The position numbers and the translations under genes were made by a program. DNA of 64,000 nt, taken from positions 372,001 to 436,000 of the forward strand of contig NZ_MDVX01000002.1 of the NCBI RefSeq assembly GCF_001719615.1, written 5' to 3'. Under the pieces are notes generated by a model. The model made no database searches. It worked only from the letters and a program-made list of their open reading frames with translations, and was not told the origin of the DNA. Positions within the stretch are counted from its first letter, which is position 1, and each line of letters opens with the position of its first letter. Source of the DNA: Neptunicoccus sediminis. Lineage in GTDB: Bacteria; Pseudomonadota; Alphaproteobacteria; Rhodobacterales; Rhodobacteraceae. Positions 42,618 to 51,781 of the stretch are shown here, piece after piece.

Positions 42618-44003
42618 ATGATGTCACTCGACTCCGTTCTCGCCCATATTGACGCCGATCAGGACAAGGCTCAGGACCGTTTGCTGGACCTGCTGCGCAT
42701 CCAGTCGATCTCAACCGATTCCGCCTATAAAGAGGAATGCGACAAGGCCGCAGACTGGCTGGTTCAGGATCTGGAGAGCCTTGGCTTTGACGCATCCAAA
42801 CGCCCGACACCCGGCCACCCGATGGTTATCGGCCATCAGGACGGGGACGGCATTCACGTCACGTTCTACGGCCACTATGACGTGCAACCCGTTGATCCGC
42901 TTGAGCTTTGGGACAATCCCCCGTTTGAACCCGCCATAGAAGACACCCCCAATGGCAAGGTCATTCGCGGGCGCGGGTCGTCTGATGACAAGGGCCAGTT
43001 GATGACTTTCCTAGAGGCCTGCCGCGCATGGAAAGCCGTGACCGGATCGTTGCCCGTGAAGGTTTCGATCTTTTTTGAAGGCGAAGAGGAATCCGGCTCG
43101 CCCTCCCTTGTGCCCTTTCTCAAGGAGAACGCAGAGGAACTGAAATCCGACATTACACTGATCTGTGACACCGGCATGGTGACGCCGAAAACCCCGTCGA
43201 TCGTGACCATGTTGCGCGGGTTGGTTGGCCAGCAAGTGACAATTACCGGACCAAGCAAGGATTTGCATTCCGGCATGTTCGGCGGCCCCGCCCGCAACCC
43301 GATCCGTGTGCTGAACAAGGCACTGGCCGCCCTGCATGACGACGATGGCGCTGTCACCCTGCCCGGTTTTTATGACGGTGTGCCCGAACTGCCCGAACAG
43401 GTGGCCGAGCAATGGCGCAATCTGGACTGGAGCGCGGAGAGCTTCCTTGGCGATGTCGGGCTAAGCGTTCCGGCAGGCGAAAAAGACCGCTCTGCGATTG
43501 AACAAATCTGGTCACGCCCGACCTGTGACGTGAACGGCATTTGGGGCGGTTATACCGGCGAAGGGTCCAAAACCGTGATCCCGTCCCAAGCCCACGCAAA
43601 GGTCAGCTTCCGGCTGGTTGGCACGCAAGACCCCCATAAAATCCGCGCCGCGTTTCAGGACCATATCCGCACGCATCTGCCCGCAGATTGCAGCGTGGAT
43701 TTTATCGACTACGGCGCTGCTCCGGCATCCAATATGGAAATCAACCACCCCGCCTTTGAAGCCGCCCGCACGGCGCTTTCGGACGAATGGGAAAACGACG
43801 GGGTTTATGTGGGCTGCGGCGGTTCCATCCCGATTGCAGGACACTTTCAGAAGATCCTTGGCACAGAGTCCATGCTGATCGGGTTCGGGCAGGATGATGA
43901 CCAGATCCACAGCCCCAACGAAAAATATGACCTGCGCTCGTTTCACAAAGGCATCCGCAGTTGGGCGCGGATCCTTGATTCCCTGTCCCGCAACGCCGGA
44001 TAA
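42618..44003 (+). CDS. M20/M25/M40-family dipeptidase
   Basis: This 461-residue zinc peptidase of the M20 family is close in layout to dipeptidases of the CNDP/PepV-like group. Metal ligands and catalytic residues are in VTFYGHYDVQPVDPLELWDNPPFEP, RGRGSSDDKGQLMTFLEA and VSIFFEGEEESGSPSL. A dimerisation domain follows, and the last ligand is probably in QIHSPNEKYDLRSF. I start at ATG 42618, just after GAAAGG, instead of at the 74-codon longer frame overlapping the M23 gene. Confidence 0.9.
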   Translation: MMSLDSVLAHIDADQDKAQDRLLDLLRIQSISTDSAYKEECDKAADWLVQDLESLGFDASKRPTPGHPMVIGHQDGDGIHVTFYGHYDVQPVDPLELWDNPPFEPAIEDTPNGKVIRGRGSSDDKGQLMTFLEACRAWKAVTGSLPVKVSIFFEGEEESGSPSLVPFLKENAEELKSDITLICDTGMVTPKTPSIVTMLRGLVGQQVTITGPSKDLHSGMFGGPARNPIRVLNKALAALHDDDGAVTLPGFYDGVPELPEQVAEQWRNLDWSAESFLGDVGLSVPAGEKDRSAIEQIWSRPTCDVNGIWGGYTGEGSKTVIPSQAHAKVSFRLVGTQDPHKIRAAFQDHIRTHLPADCSVDFIDYGAAPASNMEINHPAFEAARTALSDEWENDGVYVGCGGSIPIAGHFQKILGTESMLIGFGQDDDQIHSPNEKYDLRSFHKGIRSWARILDSLSRNAG

Positions 44004-44028
44004 GACGGCTTAAAGGGCGCCGCCGCTG

Positions 44029-44304
44029 TCAGGAAATGCGGCGCGCCCGTCCGCCCTGCCGCCCCAAGGGACGGTCCATCTTTTGCAGACCCTCGCGCAA
44101 AACCTGCGTCATGGCATGATCAGGGGCGTTGCCTGCATATTCATCGAGCAAGCTGTGCAGCATGGCGGTCATATCCGCGCCAAGCTGCGTTCCCATTGCC
44201 CAGTCCAAAAAGATGCTGCGGCATTCTTCCGGTCCAATATCAAGGCGATACGCCTCGTAGATCAGGCCGCGGGGGTCGATATCCAGATTGCCTTTGAAAA
44301 CCAT
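44029..44304 (-). CDS. Small conserved protein of unknown function
   Basis: This 91-residue protein has a strong ribosome site (AGGAGAC upstream of the ATG). It reads like a compact helical protein: IDPRGLIYEAYRLDIGPEECRSIFLDWAM, then ADMTAMLHSLLDEYAGNAPDHAMTQVLREGL, with a basic tail. I do not recognise a named family. It lies downstream of glnE on the same strand with a 64-base gap, so it may share its transcript. Confidence 0.65.
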   Translation of the reverse strand: MVFKGNLDIDPRGLIYEAYRLDIGPEECRSIFLDWAMGTQLGADMTAMLHSLLDEYAGNAPDHAMTQVLREGLQKMDRPLGRQGGRARRIS

Positions 44305-44368
44305 TGTACTGTCTCCTGTTCGCCCTTCCGGTTAGCAGCCGCTCCGGTGAAAAACAATTCCATAGACG

Positions 44369-47194
44369 TCACTCCGGAGTCAGAATCCGCGCAATCACCG
44401 TTTCCGCCTGGGAACACTGCGTCAGAATCGCTTTTTCCAGTGCCTCGGCACTGTCAAAACCGGCAAAGCCGACCACAAAACCCATTCCATCGGTGCCAAG
44501 CTTGTCCGGATCGAACCGCCCCTCGATCACCAGCCGCTGCGCCTGTTGCACGGTACAAAGCAGACGGTGCACCTCTGCCAGCGCTGCCACCTCGGGATTT
44601 GATGCAGCAGCAAGCTGCTTGCGGGGATCACGGGCGTCGCTACCCTCTAGAAGTGCAACCATCTGGGCTATCAATTCAATATCGAGAATGCCGCCCGCGA
44701 TGTCTTTGACCTCCCAGACCGAGGCGCGGCTGCCCTTGGCCGCCGCCAGCCGCGCACGCATGGCGGCCACGTCCTCGCGCACCAATTCGGGCCGGCGTTC
44801 CTTGGCAATGACCATGTCGCGCACAGCATCCACCTTGGTGCTGTCACCCGCGATCACGCGCCCGCGGGTCAGGGCTAGATGCTCCCATGTCCAGGCTTCG
44901 TCCCGTTGATAGGCCGCAAACCCGTTGACAGAAGTTGCCACCGGCCCCTGCCGACCGCTCGGGCGAAGGCGCATGTCCACCTCGTAGAGTTCGCCTTCCG
45001 CCATCGGGGAGGACAGCGCCATGATCATTCCCTTCGTCAGCCGCGCGAAATACTGGGGCGCGGACAACCCCTTACGCCCGTCCGACTGATCGCCGTCCAC
45101 ATCATAGAGCAGGATCAGGTCCAGATCGCTGCTGGCGGTCATCTGACGGGAGCCAAGCTTGCCCATCGCCAGAATGCTGACAGATTGCTGCGCAAACCGA
45201 CCGTAACGGCGGATAATATCCGCTTCGATCCACGGTAAAAGCACGCGGATCACAGCGGTGGCAAGATCGGAATAGGCCCGCTCGACCTCTTCCAGTCCGG
45301 CCAGACGGCGCAGCATTAGAACACCGATGCGGAAATGCTGTTCCTTTTGCCAGCGCCGCGCCGTATTCAGCGCATCCTCGTAATCGCTCACGCCGCGCAG
45401 GGCTGCCTCTGCCCCTGTGACATAGCGTTCGGCATCGGGCAGATCGCCAAAGAAGGTGCCGCTTAGCACTGCATCAAAAACACCTGTGTTGCGGGCCAGA
45501 TACTGCGCAAGGCCGGGGGCCGTGGAACAAATATCCAGCAGCAGATCGAGTATCTGCGGGTTTGCCTCGAACAAAGAAAACAACTGCACACCGGCAGGCA
45601 AACGGCGGATGAAGGAATCAAGCTGGCGCAGGGTAAAATCCGGCCGTTTCACCCCCGCGATGCGGCGTTCGATTTCGGGGCGCAACCGCTCGAATATCTG
45701 GACAGACCGGCGCGAGCGCAAGGCAGGCAGCGCCGCCCAACTGTCCATCTGCTCGCGCAATTCCGGATCAAGGACAACCCCCTCCTCCGCCGTTTCTCCG
45801 TTGGAAACGGGGTTGTAAAGGGTTTCGATCCGGTCGTGTACGCCTTGCAAACGGGCGGTTTGATCGGCCAGAAACGCCGCCACATCGGACCAGCCCGACA
45901 GGTTGGCAACCTGCGCCAGCCCCTCTCCACTGGTCGGCATCACATGGGTCTGGGCATCCCGCAACATCTGGATGCGGTGTTCTGTGGTGCGATGCATGCG
46001 GTAAGCGGCACTCAGGGTTGCGGCCACCTCTTCGGGCACCCAGCCCTTTTGCGCCAGCCCCGCCAGCGCGTCGAGCGTGCCCGCACTGCGCAATTCCGGA
46101 TCGCGCCCGCCTGCGATCAACTGCTGGGTCTGGGCAAAAAACTCGATCTCGCGAATACCGCCCCGCCCAAGTTTCATATCGTGACCTGCAATTTCGATCG
46201 GACCGCCCAGCCCCTTGTGCTCGCGGATACGCAGCCGCATGTCATGAGCGTCCTGAATGGCGGCGAAATCCAAGTGGCGGCGCCAGACAAACGGCGTGAT
46301 CCGTTGCAAAAACGCAGCCCCCGCCGCTTTGTCCCCCGCACAGGGCCGCGCCTTGATAAAGGCGGCCCGCTCCCATGTGCGCCCCTCGCTTTCATAGTAG
46401 CGTTCCGCCGCATCCATCGGCACGCACACCGGCGTGACTGATGGATTTGGCCGCAGGCGCAGGTCGGTGCGGAACACATACCCCTCCGCTGTCACCTCTG
46501 ACAGAAGTTTGGTCATATTGCGCGTGGCCCGCTGGAAGGCCATGCGCACATCATCAATATGCGCATCGGCATGACGCTCGTCGTCGAACAGCACAATCAG
46601 GTCGATATCCGAGGAATAATTCAGTTCGTAAGCGCCCATCTTCCCCATCGCCAGTACCGCAATTCCGGCGCAGTCGGCGATGTCTTCCGGCCCGCAACCG
46701 GGCAGTTTTTTTCGCGCGATCAAGGTCGCAATCTGCGAGCGTAACGCCGTGTCAGTGGCAAAATCCGCAAAGCGGGTCAGTCGGTCCGTCACCTGCTCCA
46801 GCGTCCAGACGCCGCCCAGATCACAAGCCGCCAGCAACAGGGCAACCCGCCGTTTTGCCTGACGCAAGGCAACTCCCAGACCCACAGCATCCTGCGGATC
46901 GACCGCCGCCAGCACCCCGTCGAAACAGGCCTCCGGCAGCTCTTTCAGCGCGGTCTCAAACCAGTCCGCCTCCCGCTCCAGCAAACCGCGCAAATAGCTG
47001 CTGGTCGCAGCCATTCCGCCCACGAGATCACGGGTCTGAGCGCTCTGATCCGCAAACCGGTCGAGCACCTCCGCGGCGAGTTCGGGGTTATAGGGGACGG
47101 GCGCTGATTTTAGCTGTGTTTCCAAGGTCATATCCGGACCTTGCGCGGATCGCACAAAACCGTCAAGTCGCAGTTGCATCCCTTTGCGTTTCAT
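44369..47194 (-). CDS. glnE: Bifunctional glutamine-synthetase adenylyltransferase/deadenylyltransferase
   Basis: This 941-residue GlnE adenylylates glutamine synthetase when nitrogen is plentiful and reverses it under the control of PII. Two nucleotidyltransferase domains are visible. The N-terminal deadenylylase has MGKMGAYELNYSSDIDLIVLFD and the C-terminal adenylylase has MGKLGSRQMTASSDLDLILLYD; both keep the G-S-D-x-D metal motif. RLRPSGRQGPVATSVNGF is a further family block. The length is typical. It is divergent from the YbaK-like gene. Confidence 0.96.
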   Translation of the reverse strand: MKRKGMQLRLDGFVRSAQGPDMTLETQLKSAPVPYNPELAAEVLDRFADQSAQTRDLVGGMAATSSYLRGLLEREADWFETALKELPEACFDGVLAAVDPQDAVGLGVALRQAKRRVALLLAACDLGGVWTLEQVTDRLTRFADFATDTALRSQIATLIARKKLPGCGPEDIADCAGIAVLAMGKMGAYELNYSSDIDLIVLFDDERHADAHIDDVRMAFQRATRNMTKLLSEVTAEGYVFRTDLRLRPNPSVTPVCVPMDAAERYYESEGRTWERAAFIKARPCAGDKAAGAAFLQRITPFVWRRHLDFAAIQDAHDMRLRIREHKGLGGPIEIAGHDMKLGRGGIREIEFFAQTQQLIAGGRDPELRSAGTLDALAGLAQKGWVPEEVAATLSAAYRMHRTTEHRIQMLRDAQTHVMPTSGEGLAQVANLSGWSDVAAFLADQTARLQGVHDRIETLYNPVSNGETAEEGVVLDPELREQMDSWAALPALRSRRSVQIFERLRPEIERRIAGVKRPDFTLRQLDSFIRRLPAGVQLFSLFEANPQILDLLLDICSTAPGLAQYLARNTGVFDAVLSGTFFGDLPDAERYVTGAEAALRGVSDYEDALNTARRWQKEQHFRIGVLMLRRLAGLEEVERAYSDLATAVIRVLLPWIEADIIRRYGRFAQQSVSILAMGKLGSRQMTASSDLDLILLYDVDGDQSDGRKGLSAPQYFARLTKGMIMALSSPMAEGELYEVDMRLRPSGRQGPVATSVNGFAAYQRDEAWTWEHLALTRGRVIAGDSTKVDAVRDMVIAKERRPELVREDVAAMRARLAAAKGSRASVWEVKDIAGGILDIELIAQMVALLEGSDARDPRKQLAAASNPEVAALAEVHRLLCTVQQAQRLVIEGRFDPDKLGTDGMGFVVGFAGFDSAEALEKAILTQCSQAETVIARILTPE

Positions 47195-47208
47195 CGCAAA
47201 AATCTCCC

Positions 47209-47679
47209 ATGAGCAAGAGTCTGAAACGGGTCCAACGCCACGCAGAGTCGCTTGGCCTAAATATCACTGTGGTGGAAACCGCAATCGACACCCATACCGC
47301 AGCGCAGGCAGCGGAGTCGCAGGGTTGCACGCTGGATCAGATCGCGAAATCCATCATCTTTCGGGGCGAAACCAGCGGCGCAGCCATCCTGTTCCTGACC
47401 GCAGGCGGCAACCGCGTGGACGGGGATCAGGCGGCGGCGCTTGCGGGCGAGCCGCTGGGCAAGGCGGATGCCGCCCTGATCCGCAGCCAGACCGGTTTTG
47501 CCATCGGCGGTGTCTCTCCCATCGGCCACCTGAACCCGATCAGAACCTTTATCGACCCGCGCCTGCTGGAGTTCGATGAAATCTGGGCCGCGGCCGGAAC
47601 CCCGCGCCATCTGTTTGCAATCAACCCACAGGTCTTGCAACAGGTCACACGGGCACAAACCGCGCCGTTTACAGGGTAA
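47209..47679 (+). CDS. YbaK/EbsC-type aminoacyl-tRNA deacylase
   Basis: This 156-residue single-domain editing protein of the YbaK/ProX type removes a wrong amino acid (usually Cys or Ala) from tRNA-Pro. The conserved Lys and GG loops are in TLDQIAKSIIFRGETSGAAILFLTAGGNRVD, and GFAIGGVSPIGHLNPIRTFID carries the GxSPxG motif. ATG 47209 is used; the long frame from 46441 is antisense to glnE and not real. It is in the free-standing size class. Confidence 0.88.
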   Translation: MSKSLKRVQRHAESLGLNITVVETAIDTHTAAQAAESQGCTLDQIAKSIIFRGETSGAAILFLTAGGNRVDGDQAAALAGEPLGKADAALIRSQTGFAIGGVSPIGHLNPIRTFIDPRLLEFDEIWAAAGTPRHLFAINPQVLQQVTRAQTAPFTG

Positions 47680-47758
47680 CCTCTGCTCTTTTTGGGACCA
47701 ATATCCGCGGGTGAATTGCGCCAAAGCGCAAGAGGGCCGGCAGGCCCTTAAACCGCCC

Positions 47759-48937
47759 CTAAACCGCGCTATCCAGAAACGCCAGAACAGAACGGGCCGC
47801 CCGCAGACCCGGATCTTCACCGCCAAGTCCAAGCGCCTGCATGGTTTGCGCACAGACCTCTTTCTGTGCCGCTGCAACCTGCCTGTCCTTAAGCAGCGCA
47901 AGCAGCGCCGGTGCGATCAGGTCGGGCGTGCAGGCTTCAAACAGAAACTCGGGTATTTCACGGGTTTGCGTAACGATATTAATCAGGTTCGCCGTGTCAA
48001 TTTGCGCCAGTTTCTTGACCATGCGCGTGGTCAGATAATTTGCCTTATACCCCACCACCATCGGACAGGACGCCGCCGCAAGTTCCAGCGCGACCGTGCC
48101 CGAGGTCGCAAGCGCTGCGTCGCTAAGCGCGAAAACCATCCGCTTGCGATGCTCGTTTTCCGCCACGCCCAATCCGCGCGGATCGAGCACCAGCGGCGTC
48201 ACTTCCCAGGTTTCCACCATCCGCTTGGCCTGATCGACCACGGCTCCGGCAGCGGGCAAGATGAATTGCACGCCCTCGACATGGATGGCAATCCGGCGGG
48301 CAACCTCGCCGTGGATCGGCCCCATACGCGTCAGTTCCCCCTTGCGCGAGCCGGGCAACAGGCAGACCACAGGCAACTCCGGATTTATCCCCAGCTCCTT
48401 TGCAAAAGCTGCCGTTTCCGGCTCTGCGGGCTGACGTTCTGCCACGATCGGATGACCAACGAAATCGCAACTCATCCCTGCGGCTGTCATGTAGGGTGGC
48501 TCAAACGGAAGCAGTGCAAGCACATGATCCACATGGCGGGCCATTTTTTCCGCCCGCTCCGGACGCCACGCCCAGACCGAGGGGGCAACGTAATGCACAA
48601 CCTTCAAATCAGGATGGCTCTGTTTCAGCTTCTCGGCCACGCGCAGGCAGAAATCGGGACTGTCGATGGTGATCAGCACATCCGGCGCAAATGCCTGTGC
48701 CGCGGCAACCGTCTGCTTGATCCGGCGCAACAGTTTGGGGATGCGGGGCAGAACCTCCAGCAGTCCCATGACCGACAGATCCGCCATATCAAACAGACTG
48801 TCCAGCCCTTCCGCCGCCATCGCATCGCCGCCCACCCCTTGAAAGGAAATCTCCGGCGTCAGACTGCGCAGTCCGGCCATCAGCGCACCGCCCAGCTTGT
48901 CACCCGACGGTTCACCGGCGAGGATAAAGACCTTCAC
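47759..48937 (-). CDS. lpxB: Lipid-A-disaccharide synthase
   Basis: This 392-residue glycosyltransferase (GT-B fold) joins lipid X to UDP-diacylglucosamine in lipid A synthesis. Its opening VKVFILAGEPSGDKLGGALMAGL is diagnostic, as are YVAPSVWAWRPERAEKMARHVD, LPVVCLLPGSRKGELTRMGP and TSGTVALELAAASCPMVVGYK. The start is GTG 48937, which overlaps the lpxI stop (GTGA); the longer upstream frame is a shadow. It is the last gene of the envelope cluster. Confidence 0.95.
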   Translation of the reverse strand: MKVFILAGEPSGDKLGGALMAGLRSLTPEISFQGVGGDAMAAEGLDSLFDMADLSVMGLLEVLPRIPKLLRRIKQTVAAAQAFAPDVLITIDSPDFCLRVAEKLKQSHPDLKVVHYVAPSVWAWRPERAEKMARHVDHVLALLPFEPPYMTAAGMSCDFVGHPIVAERQPAEPETAAFAKELGINPELPVVCLLPGSRKGELTRMGPIHGEVARRIAIHVEGVQFILPAAGAVVDQAKRMVETWEVTPLVLDPRGLGVAENEHRKRMVFALSDAALATSGTVALELAAASCPMVVGYKANYLTTRMVKKLAQIDTANLINIVTQTREIPEFLFEACTPDLIAPALLALLKDRQVAAAQKEVCAQTMQALGLGGEDPGLRAARSVLAFLDSAV

Positions 48938-49818
48938 GACCCTGATCCTTCTGGCCCGGCTGCGGCGCCCTCGCGCCCCACCCCGACCAGAAACAGGCCC
49001 AATTCGTCCGCTTTCGCAATCGTCTGTTCCAACCCAAGCACAAGAACACCTCCGGCCTGTACCGCCACACCGGCCAGTCCGGCCTGTGCTGCGGCCTCCA
49101 TCGTGGCGGGGCCAATGCTCGGCAGATCGGTGCGCCAGTCCTGTCCGGGCTTGGGCAGCTTGCACAACACGCCCTTCGCGCCTTTCTTGTCGAGCCGGAA
49201 AGCCTCGCCCGTTTCGGCCACAAAGCGTAACATGGCGTCTGTGCCCTGAATGCTCTCAACCGCAAGGCAAATCCCCTGCGCCACGACTGCGCCCTGCCCC
49301 ACATCCAGCCGCCCCGAGGCTTCGGCAATGTCAAAACCCCGTTTGATGTCTATCCAATCCGCTTTGGACAGTTTCGCGACCGTCTGCACGCCACTTGGGG
49401 CAAGCAGCGTTGCAAGCACATCATGGGCGCCGATAACCTCTATTCCTTCGGATTGGAAAATGGCGGTGATGGTGCGCAGGGTTACATCATCCCCTGCCTT
49501 CATCGCCGGCAGCAGGCTCGGGGCGAGCCGCAGGAATTTCCAGTCGAATTTCAAAGGCCGCAACTGGGGGCGTTGCATGGCACCGGCAAAGGTCACATGG
49601 TCGAAACCGCGCTTTTTCAACGCTTTGAACATGCGGGCAGGCTTTTCAAATTCTGCCTCGATCACCGGGAGACCTTTGGTCCATTCCGGCGAGAACCCAG
49701 CAAAAAGCACCAGAACATAGTCCCGTCCGGATCGCTGGCATTCCTCGGCCAGCAGCTTAGGCAAATCCCCGTCGCCCGCGACAATTGCCAGCGGTTTCAG
49801 ATCCGACGCCGCGCTCAT
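48934..49818 (-). CDS. lpxI: UDP-2,3-diacylglucosamine pyrophosphatase LpxI (DUF1009)
   Basis: This 294-residue LpxI cuts UDP-2,3-diacylglucosamine to lipid X, the role LpxH has in E. coli. Recognisable blocks are LAIVAGDGDLPKLLAEECQRSG, KRGFDHVTFAGAMQRP, ILQS/FQSEGIEVIGAHDVLATLLA, and KLPKPGQDWRTDLPSIGPATME near the C-terminus. The placement between lpxA and lpxB is the usual one in Alphaproteobacteria that use LpxI. The stop overlaps the lpxB start. Confidence 0.92.
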   Translation of the reverse strand: MSAASDLKPLAIVAGDGDLPKLLAEECQRSGRDYVLVLFAGFSPEWTKGLPVIEAEFEKPARMFKALKKRGFDHVTFAGAMQRPQLRPLKFDWKFLRLAPSLLPAMKAGDDVTLRTITAIFQSEGIEVIGAHDVLATLLAPSGVQTVAKLSKADWIDIKRGFDIAEASGRLDVGQGAVVAQGICLAVESIQGTDAMLRFVAETGEAFRLDKKGAKGVLCKLPKPGQDWRTDLPSIGPATMEAAAQAGLAGVAVQAGGVLVLGLEQTIAKADELGLFLVGVGREGAAAGPEGSGS

Positions 49819-49822
49819 GCCC

Positions 49823-50629
49823 CTAGCCCGCTTTGGGCGTCGTCATGTGGCGGCTGCTCTCGTCCAGAATGAAATCCGTCACATCCTGAACCAGCGCATT
49901 AGAGGCGTATTCCAGTTGCAGGCTCGCAGCCCGCTCCTTAAGCGAACCTGTGCCGTTAAACAGCAGCCGGAAGGCACTGCGCATTCCGTTGATGGTGTTC
50001 TTGTCATAGCCTCGCCGCTTTAGCCCGACAAGATTCAATCCTTCCAGCGTGGCCCGATCGCCAAGCACGGTGCCGTAAGGGATCACATCCGCCGCCACAG
50101 CCGCCAGACCACCGATCATGGCGCCCTTACCGATGCGACAGAACTGGTGGACGCCGGACAACGCGCCCATCACAACATTATCTTCGACGATGCAATGCCC
50201 GCCAAGCGAGGCGTTATTGGCCAGAATCACATGGTTGCCGATGATACAGTCATGACCGATATGGACGCTCATCATGAACAGGCCATCGTCGCCCACTTTG
50301 GTCAGACCGCCGCCCCCTTCGGTGCCCGGATTCATCGTGACATGCTCGCGGATGCGGTTGCGTTTGCCGATTTCAAGCTTGGTGCGCTCGCCGCCAAACT
50401 TCAGGTCCTGCGGTATATGGCCGATGCTGGCAAAGGGGAAGATGACGGTTTCATCGCCAATTTCGGTCCAGCCTTCGACAACGGCGTGGGATTTCAGTTC
50501 AACCCCGCGTCCAAGTGTGACCTCCGGCCCGACCACGGCAAAAGCGCCGATCTTGCAATCGGGGCCGACGACCGCGCCCTCTTCGACCACCGCCATCCGG
50601 TGGACTGTTGCAGTTTCATGGACAGCCAT
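49823..50629 (-). CDS. lpxA: UDP-N-acetylglucosamine acyltransferase
   Basis: This 268-residue left-handed beta-helix enzyme adds the first acyl chain of lipid A. Hexapeptide repeats run from about residue 18 to 185. The catalytic His is in MMSVHIGHDCIIGNHVILANNASLGGH, and GLNLVGLKRRGYDKNTINGMR marks the start of the helical C-domain. It is separated by four bases from lpxI and two from fabZ, so translation is likely coupled. Confidence 0.95.
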   Translation of the reverse strand: MAVHETATVHRMAVVEEGAVVGPDCKIGAFAVVGPEVTLGRGVELKSHAVVEGWTEIGDETVIFPFASIGHIPQDLKFGGERTKLEIGKRNRIREHVTMNPGTEGGGGLTKVGDDGLFMMSVHIGHDCIIGNHVILANNASLGGHCIVEDNVVMGALSGVHQFCRIGKGAMIGGLAAVAADVIPYGTVLGDRATLEGLNLVGLKRRGYDKNTINGMRSAFRLLFNGTGSLKERAASLQLEYASNALVQDVTDFILDESSRHMTTPKAG

Positions 50630-50631
50630 TT

Positions 50632-51108
50632 TTACTGATCCTCTGGTGGAACCATCATTGCGTTGAATTCGGCTTCAGCAACAACCTTGCCATCTACCAT
50701 CGCCTCACCGGAGAAGCGCCACAGTTTGCCACGACCACGGATTACCTTGACGTGCAGTTCCAACTGATCACCCGGTGTAACAGGCTGGCGGAACTTGCAT
50801 TTGTCGATGGACAGGAAATACACCAGCATGTCGTTGTCGATCATGTCGAGCGTCATCACCACCAGAACAGCGGCCGTCTGGGCCATAGCTTCGACGATAG
50901 TGACGCCGGGCATGATCGGGCTTGCGGGGAAATGACCCTGAAAATGCGGCTCGTTATAGGTGACATTCTTGATGCCAACGGCGCTTTTGTTCAGGTCAAC
51001 GTCCTTGACACGGTCGATCAACAGGAACGGATACCGATGGGGGATCATCCGTTTGATCTCTTGAATATCCGCGGTTAACAACGTGTTGCCGGTCTCGCCG
51101 TCTGCCAT
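50632..51108 (-). CDS. fabZ: 3-hydroxyacyl-ACP dehydratase FabZ
   Basis: This 158-residue hot-dog dehydratase of fatty acid synthesis has the catalytic His in [14 protein letters not shown] and the catalytic Glu in [36 protein letters not shown] is the third conserved block. It directly precedes lpxA, the usual order, which balances 3-hydroxyacyl-ACP use between lipid A and membrane lipids. lpxD, which often lies just upstream, is absent here. Confidence 0.95.
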   Translation of the reverse strand: MADGETGNTLLTADIQEIKRMIPHRYPFLLIDRVKDVDLNKSAVGIKNVTYNEPHFQGHFPASPIMPGVTIVEAMAQTAAVLVVMTLDMIDNDMLVYFLSIDKCKFRQPVTPGDQLELHVKVIRGRGKLWRFSGEAMVDGKVVAEAEFNAMMVPPEDQ

Positions 51109-51196
51109 TATTTCTTCCTTTGTTTTAGAAAACCAACCTTAGCCTGCCTCTTGCTGCGGTTCCAGAGGAACCACCGTTAGATCAGCGTGCCAAAGC

Positions 51197-51778
51197 CTAT
51201 TCGATGGATATTTCACCCGCTGCATAGGCGGAATTCATCCGTTCTATGACAATGTTTGTAACATCGCCGCCCTGACTCATCCAAACCGCGCTTTCGTCCA
51301 GCACGAAGACGATGCCCTGTTCCTGCATCAACTGGGCGATGATGCTTTCCGCCTGCCGGAAAAACCGGAACCGCATGGATTCCAGCGTTCTGGCCAGATC
51401 GACGGATTTCTGGTCCTGTTCCCTGCGGGTCTTTTTAACCTTGGCGTCGAACGCCTCGGCCATGGGCGCAAAGTCTTCCGCGCTCATGGTTTTGCGCAAG
51501 TCTGTGAGGTCGAGTTCTTCCTGTTCCAGCGTCGCGGCAAGCGTTTCGTTTTCCGAAACCAGTGCGGTTTGCAGTTCGGCCAGAACCGAAGAGAGATGCC
51601 GCCCGAGATCGGACCGCTGGATCAGTGCCTCGCGGTTGATGCTGACGATCGGCAAGGACTGGCTATAAAGCGGAAAATCCCGCGTCTGCGCCAGCGCGGT
51701 CGTCGACCCGCCTGCCATTAGCAGACAGGTTGAAAGAACCGCGCCAAGACCCAGCGTCCTGCCTGTCATCCACATCAT
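51197..51778 (-). CDS. OmpH/Skp-family periplasmic chaperone
   Basis: This 193-residue protein has a signal peptide (about residues 1-30, ending STTALAQT). A small beta core, LPIVSINREALIQRSDLGRHLSSVL, follows, and then a long charged coiled-coil hairpin (ETLAATLEQEELDLTDLRKTMSAEDFAPMAEAFDAKVKKTRREQDQKS) and a C-terminal strand, GIVFVLDESAVWMSQGGDVT. This is the Skp layout: a trimeric holdase for outer-membrane proteins. It follows bamA by three bases. Confidence 0.9.
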   Translation of the reverse strand: MMWMTGRTLGLGAVLSTCLLMAGGSTTALAQTRDFPLYSQSLPIVSINREALIQRSDLGRHLSSVLAELQTALVSENETLAATLEQEELDLTDLRKTMSAEDFAPMAEAFDAKVKKTRREQDQKSVDLARTLESMRFRFFRQAESIIAQLMQEQGIVFVLDESAVWMSQGGDVTNIVIERMNSAYAAGEISIE

Positions 51779-51781
51779 CCC

